NCBI GenBank assembly: GCA_905182995.1
Contig: CAJJDP010000124.1
Coordinates: 213,072-277,071, forward strand
Direction of reading: 5' to 3'
Origin: Paramecium octaurelia
Lineage: Eukaryota > Ciliophora > Oligohymenophorea > Peniculida > Parameciidae
Length of the DNA stretch: 64,000 nucleotides
Under the pieces are notes generated by a model that had not been told where the DNA came from, searched no databases, and worked only from the letters and a program-made list of their open reading frames with translations. The position numbers and the translations under genes are program-made. Below, one piece after another: positions 38,201 to 49,637 of this stretch; the stretch's first letter is position 1, and each line of letters starts with the position of its first letter.

Positions 38201-39254
38201 TTGATTATTCCATCAACATTGAATGAAGCTTCTAAAGTTTCTAGTTATAGAGTACAAGGCTATCTAATCTTGAAAATAAAATATAATTTTGAGTCAAATA
38301 AACCCTATTTTTTTCTTCCAAAGTTATACTAATTATGTATTCTTGGGATGTTTTAGACTTAAAATAAAGGTTTTATTCTTAGATAACTACAAATTGATTA
38401 GATTCGATATCAATATCATAACCGATTGCATTTTGAGTTTTTGTATCAATATTTTTAATCAATACCCATTCATCTTCCTGTCTGTGGTATTCTATTATTA
38501 AGAGTTCCCCTTGAGAATTCAATATACTAATTTATCCATTTGAGTGAGTTTTAAAATCTCTTATCTCCAATTTAAAGGTGTCTTTTTGTAACAATTAACT
38601 TAGTGTGGCCTAATCTAGAATCTTAAGTAACTGCACAGTATTTTCTTCATAAATGTATAATTCTAACTCATTTACTGTGCTTCTAAAAATGTAATTGTCC
38701 ATTTAATCTAATTTTCTCTTTTAATTCTTGGCTTTTTAGATTGGAATATAAGTATCTTATCCAATTGAGAAATATTCTTAGTCTTCCTTTTGGCAATCAA
38801 CAATAAAGATAGAATCAACTTAGACTAAATCATAACAAATTGAATTAGGTTAGTCAACTCTTTCTGTTACTGAATTAATAGATGGCAAAGTATTGTAAAT
38901 ATTAGAATTAAATTCCACGACGTATGAGTCCTTAAGTTAAACTAAAATTGCCATTGAGTGTAATGGGTCACGACTGTTTTTTGTTTTATAAAGTTTATAT
39001 GATACTACCTTACTATCTTTTTAAGTGTTAGCTTTTAACTTCTCTGTTTATTCAATCGGCTTAATTATAGAGAATTCATCACCATCGCTATACAAGGTTA
39101 TTTTATTTTATTGTTTAAGTTTGAAAATTGAGCCCAACTCTAGGTTGATAACTTCATTTGGAGTTGAGATGATTTGCATAGCTTCATTTTGCAAATATGA
39201 GCAAGCATTTACAAGGATTATGAGCAAGCTTATAAACCAATAGATTTTTTTCAT
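35289..39254 (-). CDS. Large single-pass membrane protein, paralog family member D
   Basis: 1,321 residues, intronless; start (39252-39254) and TGA (35289-35291) share one frame. The signal peptide is MKKIYWFISLLIILVNAC, with Cys right after it. It carries the W-x2-GQ patch (SWYSGQALDMDLKQ) near 36640 and a weak form of the central motif (LYHH ... ALLIYK) near 37050-37130. The C-terminal anchor is IWIILVIVVVVVILGLSVTI, then a short basic tail. Closest relative is member E next door: the stretch 36281-36654 is nearly identical in both genes although the flanks have diverged. The C-x2-C seen in B, G and H is missing here. Function unknown. Confidence 0.84.
36281..36654. repeat. 374-bp duplicated block, copy in member D
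   Basis: Aligned base by base with 40827-41200 this block has the same length and differs at 9 positions (about 97.6% identity), with no gaps. Outside the block the two genes are much less alike. On the coding strand it begins at the W-x2-GQ patch. This is best explained by gene conversion or a recent exchange between neighbouring paralogs. Confidence 0.9.
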
Positions 39255-39804
39255 ATTTATATTTTTGTTGTAATATGGAAATTAATTTTGTATATATATA
39301 TAAATATCCTTAGTCTAATGAATAATTATATATTATGGAATTTATGCGTATTCGTCATCAAATCCATAACTTTACTACAAAACTTGATAGTATTAGACAA
39401 TGCTATGATGAAAATATTAAAATATTTCAATATGCTATAACACTCATTCTTTAGATCCAAATTGTATGTTTGCGGTGTATAGCACAAACATCTCGTCGAT
39501 TGATGAAGATAAAAAAGTAATATGCTCCTGATTAAATCTAAATATTATGAAGCTCCTTCAATAATGATCAGTCTATTTCTTTTCAATTAAATAATTGCAA
39601 ACGTAAATACTTCTTTTAATATGCCCTAGTAATGATTTCCAGCATTATAATGTCATCCAAAATTCATTTTTCAGCATAAAACAAAAAGAATTTAATGAAA
39701 TTATTACAACATTATCAAACCAAAATGATAAGATTGAGAATTAAATTCTGAACTAAAATTAATTAATAAATGATAATTAATATTTATTATATATTTGTAA
39801 TTTA
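39255..39804. other. Intergenic region with one short ORF
   Basis: Spacer between members D and E. An ATG at 39335 opens 71 codons to TGA 39548-39550 on +, with a hydrophobic stretch (ITLILQIQIVCLRCIAQ). No homology is recognised and no ribosome-scale signal exists to choose it, so I list it only as a possibility. The rest is AT-rich without features. Confidence 0.35.
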
Positions 39805-42800
39805 TCATGGCATCGTTTCATACTAATCATCAGATACCTTCTTTTTCTTACAATACCAAACTGTGATTCCGATTCCACCTAATAGAATAACACCACCAAT
39901 AATAGTTAAAGTTGCCCATAATGGGAACCCTTTCTTTTCATCAGAATTTGGATCTGGATCTGGTGGATTAGGGGGCAGATTTGGTGATATTTTCACTAGC
40001 ACATTATTAGTTGATTCTTGATAATAATTTTTTAATAAAAACACGACATTTTATGAAACTGAATCCTTTTCTGTGCAGATTTAAGGAGATGTTCTTAATA
40101 TATAGTGTTGTAATTTACTTTCATTATCTTCTGAACTCAATAAATGTAATTAATCTTTAGAAGCATAAACGAATGAAATTATTGGCCTTTATTTAGATTT
40201 AGATTAAAAGTGGGCAATTGCCAATTTTGGTCCAATTTTATTATTTTAACTTTTAATATCATAGAGTAAAACATCATAACCATCATCTAATTGATAAATT
40301 ACGGACAGGATGTTTTCATTTAAATAGCTACTTGGATATTTTTTATCTATAACTGAATCGCCATATTATTGGTATTCAGATATTAAGTTTAATTCGATAA
40401 TATTACAAATGTTCTATTCCTAGCAATTCGTAACCAAACCAAATTTATAGGATGGAGTTCCAGAAAAAACAACTAAAAGTTCATTGTTTGCTAGGTATGA
40501 ATTTCTGCAACTTTAATTTTAAGGATCATAGAGTAGTTTTTCTCTTAAAATAATCCCAATATCCATTACAGATTGGTAAAGACCATTTTAGGTTTAAGAT
40601 ATTTTAAAGCTTTATAATATTAGTAAGCAACTCTCATTTAAAAACAAGATCTAATAAACATCATTACTTTCGACATATAAAAATTCCATAATACCGTCAT
40701 AAGGTGGAATGTTAATATATTGAACAAAAGCATAGTTTTGTAAATTTGAAGGTTCTTCATTAATGTTATAAATTTAAACTTTCAAATCCACCCAAATGAA
40801 GAAATATTTATTAAGTGGGCTAACTTTTTTGATGTAATAATTAAAAGTAAGTGATCCTGGTAATAATGTAAATTTAGAATCTTTATATTATATTATTTTA
40901 ATATGATATTGTTGATTTTAAGTAGCTTAAACATAGATAAGATCTTTTTGGATATAAAGAATATTGATAAATTAGTATTGATTATCTAATTCTAATTCTG
41001 TAGTTTTAAAGTCTTCTTTAGAAACTAAAACAATCTTATTCTTAAACAATTAAATCAAATTTTGATCATCATATTGCATAATAGATTCACTATATTCAAT
41101 AGAATTTTCTTATTTAACTAAAGTCTTTTATAATTGTATGTCTCCATTTGCTTATTTCAAATCCATATCAAGAGCCTAACCACTATACCAAGATTATCCT
41201 AAATCGAAACAATGACCATTTTCCCCAGTTTTCTCATATTTAAAATTCATTTCATTTTCTAAAACAAATAAATCTATTCCTCTATTTATTACAGAAATTG
41301 GAACCTCCTTAATTTCTTAGGTTATTTCAGAAGTAGATACTTTTGCGTTTAATTTTATAATTTCACAACTCTTAATTTGTTTATATTTTTTATCAACCTC
41401 AATGCTAATAGAAGATGAATCTTTCTAAATAATGTATTATTATAGCATCTGAGAGTTAGCATTTGTAATAAATAATGTTTATTCATTAGAGGAAATTTAG
41501 CTGTTAGCTAAGATTGAAAATTCTATGAACTATGAATTTATTGCAATTTGATCTAATCTGTACATAAGCAATACACCATTTCCATTTTTTTATGCCTCTA
41601 AATAAATAAAATTGGAGTTAGAATTACAGCCTAAACAAAGCTTCAATTAAGTGTAACCTGTAAGGTCTAATTCTTTTGTAATATAAGCATATTTGAGAGA
41701 TTGATAGTCATAAACAAAAGCTTGATATTGATTATCTCTTTTTGTTAGTAACAAAAAGTGATTCTCAGTTACTCCAATTTCAACGTCATCATAATCTTTT
41801 AAAGAAGTGAACCAAAGTTATTTGGAATTATCGGAAATATCAAAGAGATACAAAGTTTTCTTCTCGTAAATCCAAATTCTATCTGAGGTTCCAGATGTAA
41901 AGATTTTTTCAGCTGAATGGCGGAATACTATCCTTTATTTACTAATTTAAATCTAATATACAAGCACTTCCTAATCCACCAATATTAATAAATATTAAAG
42001 AGTTTGCTTGATTTCCTTAACATTATTATCCAAAGTTAAGGTTTTTAGAAGAGATATTTGGAATTAATCATTACAATTACAATAGAGTTCAACATTTTTC
42101 TCCTTTCCTATTGCCAAGTAGGTATAAAACTAGGCAAACCATGTTTGAAGAGGGGAATCCAATAATTTGACAAATTCGTGTGTCTATATAATTGTCTTAC
42201 ACTAAAATTATTTGTCTGTTAAACCACATAGATATCCTGTTATTTGTAGATCTTTATTTTACTCGATAAAACTTGTCTATCCAACTTCAGGGATAATTTT
42301 ACGATAAATCACATCCTTTGAATCACCTGCATTCAGAATTTCAACTTTTTTGCTTCTACTAAATAAAACAGTCCCAAACTAATTAGGAGTGAACTCTATC
42401 TTAATATTTTGTCCAGCAAATGGTTAAGTAAATTAAAATGATGATGGTTGGTCTAACACGAAACCACCCTTAAAAAAACTATTTGCAACTGTTAGTTATT
42501 AATAAATGGCCTTTGTAGCCATATCAACAACTTTATAATAGCACTAGACTATACATACATTATATCCAGTTGTCTAATAGATGCTAAACTATTGATACTC
42601 TTTAATTAATTAATTGGATTAAAATCTCAATATATAATCCCCTTCTTGATTTATTGTATAAGCATAAAAGTTTTAGAGATCAAAAAATAAAAATTAATCA
42701 GCAGCTGGATATGAAGTCAAAAAGCCTTAAGTTTTGATATCAACACTTTATCGCGCTTTTAAATTCAAATTGAAAATTTGTAAGGTTTTTGATTTCTATA

Positions 42801-43782
42801 TAATAATATTGTTTTATGTCAAACGCACTCTGCTATTTTGTTCAAAGTTTAAGTTCTCTAATTAAGTCCAAGCTGAAGTCTGACGGAGGTATACTTCTTT
42901 TTCTGAAAGGATGACTAGTTACAAATACTTCCAAGAATAATCATAAGCATAAGGAAGAGTTGTTGGAGTTTACAAATATTCATACAATTCCCATTTATTT
43001 TATTGGATCATGTATTTGAGAAATAAAAATTGTCCTTTAGAGTTCAAAATCGTAATTTATTAGTTAGTGTGAAATTAAAAATCCAAAATTAGAAGATCAA
43101 AACTATCATCTTTAGTTAATGTTCTTACTTACTCCGTATTTAGAGTACTCAATAAGACTAATTGATTATCCTGCAATTGATATAACTCTAACGAATAATA
43201 TAAACTTCTTAAAACAAAATTATCTAATTGATCGAGTTTTCTTTGTTATCTTTAAGAGTTTATAATTGTCATGAATTACACCTAATCCTTATTAAGAAGA
43301 GCAAAATAATCACCGTCCACATTGTTACATTCGATGACATACAATTAATTTACTTAGAGTGCATCATAACAAATTGAATCGGGTTTAAGATTTACTTATT
43401 AAACGAAATCAATATCTGGTGTATTTTCAAACATTACAGAATTATATTCTATAAAATATTTATTTTGTGATTTGCTCAAAATAGATATTTAATTTGTTAT
43501 ATCTAGATATCCTGAACTTTTATATAATTTTGTAGCTATCACCTCTCTTGGTTCTTAAAAATTATATTGACTTTGTTGTATTAAACTCAATGGAGTAGAG
43601 ATAGAGTAAAGTTCTGATAATGGAGAGAGAGTGAATTAATTCTTATTTTTATTTCGAAAAATCTCAACAAGCTTAATATCAACTTTTTCTCCAGGCGTAG
43701 CTGTAATGTACAATGTGTTGTCTGCAAACACAGAACATCCGTAAGACATTTAGGTTAGCACCAATAAGATAATGATCATCAT
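39805..43782 (-). CDS. Large single-pass membrane protein, paralog family member E
   Basis: 1,325 residues, intronless, ATG 43780-43782 (a second ATG lies just before it) to TGA 39805-39807. The signal peptide is MMIIILLVLTQMSYGCS, with Cys directly after. It has the same architecture as member D, including SWYSGQALDMDLKQ and a weak central motif (VLLMYRLDQIAINSQF). A Pro/Asp-rich linker (NLPPNPPDPDPNSDEKK) precedes the anchor (ATLTIIGGVILLGGIGITVW) and a short tail KKKKVSDDQYETMP. Such a Pro-rich stalk before the membrane also occurs in member H. Function unknown. Confidence 0.84.
40827..41200. repeat. 374-bp duplicated block, copy in member E
   Basis: Partner of 36281-36654, same orientation, 9 mismatches and no gaps. 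See that entry for the interpretation. Confidence 0.9.
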
Positions 43783-44839
43783 TTAATTATTTTAAAAAAA
43801 TGAGTTTTGGGGTAATTTATATTAAATTTCTGACGAGTTTTGAGTCATTCAATAATCTCGATTACCTCATTCATAATTTATGATAAAATTAATAATCCTG
43901 AAATATAAATTTCCATGAAATTCAAGAATCATCGACCTTAGATGTGTTCAACTCATTCATTATTGCATATAGAACAACTTAGCTGGTTTAAAAAATCCCA
44001 TATGTAATAATTTTTAGATATATATTGTGCATATTAATATAAAATAATTCTAAATCTTGTTTCAATGAATAATTTGACTAAAATACATTTCATAATACTT
44101 ATTGGTTCTACAAAGTTTCTAAGTTTCGAATTATTGCAATCGATGCTAATAAGTTTCTTTTTCTATATCATATAATCAAATTTATGCCTACTGATCTTAA
44201 GTACAAGCCTTAATATGTAATTTAATTGCAATGAAGGTATTAATCAACCTATCAGCAAACCATTTTTATAATAATAAATAAAACAGCAATTTTGATATAA
44301 ATATTATAAAGAAAATATCAGACGCTCTAAATTTAGTACTAGTGCATTATAAATATCGATCAAATCTATTCTAATCGGGAATGGAAGATATTTGGTGGAA
44401 ATTATTGAGTATGATATCTTTATTTTCTTTATTTTCATTATTTTCTATTATGATATTAAATAGATATATTGATATTAAAATCTAAAGAAAAATTACGTTT
44501 CATAAAAGTTTTGCAGTTATATACTAGAAAATATATTCATTCAAAAGTAGTATTAGGATAGAATCAGCAATTAAACTTCTAATTCTGCTTCCAAATATTA
44601 ATTAATAAAAAACAGATTGATTATAATAGATATCAATTATCAAAGCACAAAAAATAATCCTTTGAGAGGACAAATAAACTTAGTAATCATATATTAAACT
44701 AATACTACAAACTACTTATGGTTAAATACTGCTTTTTAATCAATTTTTTGACATTTCAATTAAAGTTGGAAAAACTAAAAAATTGAATAATTGAAATGAT
44801 TAAGTCATCGAATTTATAATAATATATTTTTAATAAAAA
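43783..44839. other. Long AT-rich spacer with one short ORF and an inverted repeat
   Basis: 1,057 bases between members E and F, unusually long for this genome. A + strand ORF 44381-44620 (79 codons, start MEDIWWKLLSMISLF) has a Leu/Phe-rich segment that could span a membrane, but there is no support for expression. An 11-bp perfect inverted repeat (catttcaatta / taattgaaatg) lies at 44752-44762 and 44788-44798, close to the 3' end of member F, and could fold as a hairpin. Otherwise nothing is seen. Confidence 0.45.
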
Positions 44840-47800
44840 TCATTAAATGGCCTTATAAGATCTCCTTCTCTTGCGATGTTTGTTTATACATATATGGATT
44901 GCCACACATATGATTATCCCTGCTAAAAGTACTCCCAAAACTACTATCAAAAGTATAAAGAACAATTTCATTTCTTAATCAGGAGGTGGACATTGTATCA
45001 AAGTTAAATTTATTCCCAATTACACTTATTTATATGGATTCACTGCTATTAAACTCACTGTGTTATTCTTTAATTCTGATGCATTCTTTACAACAATCCT
45101 TGCATCTGAATCAATTGTGTAAATTTACAGACTTCTTTCATCATATGTATTTATCAATAATTAATATTTACCAAATTGGTTTTTCCTTAATACAAAATTT
45201 GAGGTTACCATCATATCATAATCAGATTATTTCAATCCTGCTTTGCATATACCTGCGTTATTTCCTATCTCACTATTCTAATCGATTTCATAGAGACAAA
45301 AGTAATTTTTATTCTCATATTTAAACAATTATAATAGATAATCATCAACAACACTAATGGACCTCATTTTTAATATATTACCCAATTTCAAAAACACTTA
45401 TATTATCTGTATCCTAAAATTCCCTCTCTTATATTCAAGGAGGATCTAATAGCTCTCATTAATCTGATCTACTAAAATCAGTTTACAATAGTTAATCCCC
45501 TCTTTAAAGATCTATATCTTAATGAATTTATTTTCTAAAGGTTCTACTAATTTTACTTCGCTAAATGGTAATTCCAAATATTCATATTTTGAAACACTTG
45601 CCTGATCTTTCGACAAAGTCATTTTTATTACAATGATACCAAAACGGAACTCAGCCAAAACCAAACATCCTTCACTTTCAGAAATTTTCATCACATCAAA
45701 CGAAGTCACATTAAAACTTTAGTGAAAATAATCTTTATTGATTATCAAATCATGTTGTTTTATAGAAAAATCTTGGTTATTAATTACCAAAGAATAAAAA
45801 TATAGAGTTGGAGATTCTGTTAAACTCTCTGTTAAGATTATTTGTACATAATTTAGAAAGGACATTTCTTTGATGATTCTTCTATCGTAAAACTCCATTT
45901 TCCCCATAAATTTGCAATTTTGTTTTTCTTAATCCTTCCAACAATAATAATACTTCAATATTGGATTTTAAGCTGCTACATTTTCGTACAGAACAACTAG
46001 GATATATTCTGTTAATAAAAACAATTTGGTTGCAACATAATTGGTTTATTCACTTTGCAATTCGATTTGATTATCTATTTCGCCTACATTATTGATAAAT
46101 TGCAAGTATTGTTTTGTTCCTGTTAATTCGGATAAAATTAAGAGAAAGTTTTCATTGAAATTGATGAATTATTGTATTGATTTTGATTGGATCTTTCTAT
46201 TGGATTTTTAGAATTGATTCATCAAGTAAATTTAACCACTGTCATTATCAGTCGTACACAAAATACAGGATAATTTATATTGGATTCTTTAACCCTAGAT
46301 CCAATTGTCCTTTATTTTAATCATCGAAACTTCTTTGCATTCCTCAAACTCAAAATCTATGTTTTCCTTTATCCATTGCATTTCCAATTACATATCCACA
46401 ACTGTAATCTCCTTAGAGTACACCCTCTTTAAACTATAATAGTCATTCCATTCCTATTAAGACAAAATCAAAACGGATTAAAAGTGTGTAGGATCAGTCA
46501 AATACTTGATATAGATTCTTGGTTACTCAAAATAAAGATAACTATACACTTATCTCTGATATGTAAACTAAATCACTGTGTCGACAATCCCAGCAATACA
46601 ATAATTCAATTCATCTTCAAAGTAGTCGAAAGTATCAATGACTGTCAATAGAGAGTTCCTCTGATATTCATTAATTTAGTAAACCAAAATTACAGTAGTT
46701 TAAGTTTGCACTGAATAGGCAGTAACCAAAATTAAGTTCTTCTAAGGATTCGAAGCCAATTAAAGCTGTTTTGGCAATTAGTAGTAGTATAAGGGGAGTT
46801 TCCTTAAGAGTGTTACTGAGTTCAAATTGTGGATGAGATATTGCAAAATACCCTGCTCAGTAATTGTCTTAAAGACAACTACGATAGTGGATCTGAATAT
46901 AGACAAGAGTAATTGGACATTTTGTTGGTCAGTCACTTGGATCTGAGAGATGACATTAAATTCATTGACATAATGTCCAATTATGATTATGTTATTGCAT
47001 TTGATAAATAGAAGATTCTTATTAAAGGTGTTACTAATGTAGACCTTTTAGGCATTATTTAGATTTGATATTGTATCAATTTAGGTTTTCTGAGATAAGG
47101 AGTATACTTGGATCTCATTCATGCCACTAATAAGTACGAAGACAAATTGAGAACTGATTTCAAAATCAGTGATTTGAGTCTTCTCATTTTGTAAAGAAGT
47201 CTTGATTTGAAATATTTGAATGATCTTCGTATCGCCAACTCTATATATTGTGACGACATGATTATTCTAGGTCTTAATTCCTATGTACGAATCATACATT
47301 CCTACTTCTGTCCACACTATATTGTCTTCAACCAATCTTATAAGTGGGTAAAAGGTGATCTTTTGTGAACACTTTTACTCTAATTCATTCATTTGACATA
47401 CATAAATGAAGGCACTCAAGTTTTCGATTTACACCAAGTATTGATTGAGACCCCAATTGTTATTGATGAGACTAAAAATTACATTTTTCTAATCAAATTA
47501 GCTGATTCCAGTGATAGTCATAGGAGATAATGAGAGAAATTTCATATCAATTTACTTCTTCTTTTAATCATTATATACTGTTATTTGTTATTGAACATTT
47601 GGGCCATTAGTAATTCTGGGCCAAGTGTAGTATGATTGGGGATAGGGAGGATAGTAAAATATTCTTTACTTGTAAAAAGTACTTTAAAAGTTTGTATGTA
47701 GCTTTGCATCTAATTTGTCATAGACAGTTAGAACGATGTTTACGTAACAATTGGCATTTTGGTTGTCTACTAATTTGAAATACTATTAAATTTCCTATGT

Positions 47801-49052
47801 TTAGATTTGTTTTTGAAACATCAGGATACCAGAACTAATTTCATAGAATTCTGCTTAATTTGAATGGAATAAAATATAGAGGTCGAAATTTGGATTTGCA
47901 ATAAAGACCTCTTTTTAAATCTGAAGTTTATCAACTAATTCATCATCACTTAAAATAATGAGTTCTCTATCAGAGTTAATCAGGTAATATTTTGGAGTTG
48001 TTTGTACATAGCAAATCCCCAAAGAAAAGTCTACCTTCTCAAATGTTCTTACCACATTATCATATCTCCCATTTTTTAAGACTCTCAAACTCATCTAATT
48101 TTTGGATACAAAGCCGAACACTATAAGTTCCTCTTACTTTCTGATTGAAAAACTATAGTATTCTGTTATATAGAATGAAGTAGTTATTAACTTTGCCTAT
48201 GTGAAATTGCCTTTATTATCCTAGATTAACTTGATTGGCCCCATTTTATAATCTAAAACATATACATTATTAGAATAAACTTGAACGTCAATTACAGAGA
48301 AATATTTGAGTTCATTTTAAAATAGGTCTGACAGTTTTTTTTTATCCAAATAGTAAGGTGTTTCTATAATTTAGTAAGATTCAATGAGGAATACACTAAT
48401 GATTGATTGTATGCTCATTGTTTCTTCTGTGTATGCTGGAGTATAGATTAATAGGTATGTAATTAATTTGTCTCTATAAATTGCCAAATTATATCTGCTC
48501 CTTTGCTCTGTCAATTTTGAATTTGCATGTACAATGGTTCCACTCTTATTAATAATTTATAGTAATATTTCATCATTATCTTGACAAACAACCACAAAAT
48601 TATTTTAATCCAAATAATCGAAATCTGTACAAACATGATAGAGTGGCAATTATTCAAAGCTTTCATCATTTATTATGAATATATGAAGTCCTGAAGAGTC
48701 TCGTCCCAATAAACTATACTCATTCAACCAGAAGTCTCCTTTTCTATATGATCTAGCCTTGATTATTTCTTGAATCTCTACAACTATGCTTGAATTTCAT
48801 ACAATAAGGAAAATGTTTCTAATCATAAATATCGTTCGGCTATTACAATTTGAAGTATGTCTCATTCTTATCTCCTTCCAATCTAAATTTTGTCATCTCT
48901 CCTTCAATTAATTCATCCTTTATTTCCCAATACATATTTTCATATGTAGAAATGCTGATTTCCAATTCATTTTTCAATATGTCTAATGGATTTCTAAAAT
49001 ACTTACTGCATGATTAGATGTGTCTCAGGATTATTGAAATTAATAATAACAT
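44840..49052 (-). CDS. Large single-pass membrane protein, paralog family member F
   Basis: 1,397 residues. One 19-nt intron, 48784-48802 (GTATGA..CATAG), the shortest intron I can support in the window; removing it is the only way to keep the frame. The signal peptide is MLLLISIILRHIQSC. An upstream in-frame ATG at 49092-49094 would add 14 polar residues. Central family motif near 46700-46830: LRKLPLYYYQLPKQ and TTVILVYQINEYQRNSLL. Then W-I-Q-GQ followed by C-x2-C (LSCILCTT) near 46200. The anchor is FFILLIVVLGVLLAGIIICVA, preceded by CPPPDQE, with a basic His/Arg/Lys tail. Function unknown. Confidence 0.83.
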
Positions 49053-49637
49053 TAATAATTCTTAAATATTTGAAGACTGTACATTTTTGTTCATATTAAC
49101 ATATAGAATTAATTTATTTTTATAACTAAAAGGCTTTTAATCAGAATTTACACAAGATTCTTTTATGATTTATGCAAATACCGAAAATAATATAAAAAAA
49201 TCAATTAAATATTCTTTGTGAGTTTTCATCATCTTCATAAATGTGTGCACTTCAGCTAAGTGGAGACAGATTGAAAAGTAATCTAATTCTATGGTTCTCC
49301 AGGATTACTGATGATTAATCAAAAATTCAATTAATTTGGAAGGAATAATGATTAAAATTTCATACTCTCGAAATGATTTGATTGAATCTTTTGTTTTATT
49401 ATTCTAACACTACAAAAATAATACAAGAAAAAGCTTGAAATTTTGAATTAAGATTCATAATTTTCAATTAACCAAATTTCATAGTATTAATCTATATAAT
49501 TATATAAATGGATATTAAAATTACCAAGTTTGATAAATTATTATTACCTAAAGAGATTGCTAAATAATCACAAAACCTGATATACAATTAAAAATGCAAA
49601 TTATTTATTTTGATTTATTAATAACTCATTGGATTTT
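49053..49637. other. AT-rich intergenic region
   Basis: 585 bases between the start of member F and the stop of member G, both on -. No gene, repeat or RNA is supported. A + strand frame entering 49500-49750 is a shadow over the 3' end of member G. Confidence 0.5.

Noticed and set aside
44986-45324. Plus-strand 112-codon ORF
   Set aside because: Antisense of member F, whose minus-strand frame is continuous and ends in a membrane anchor.
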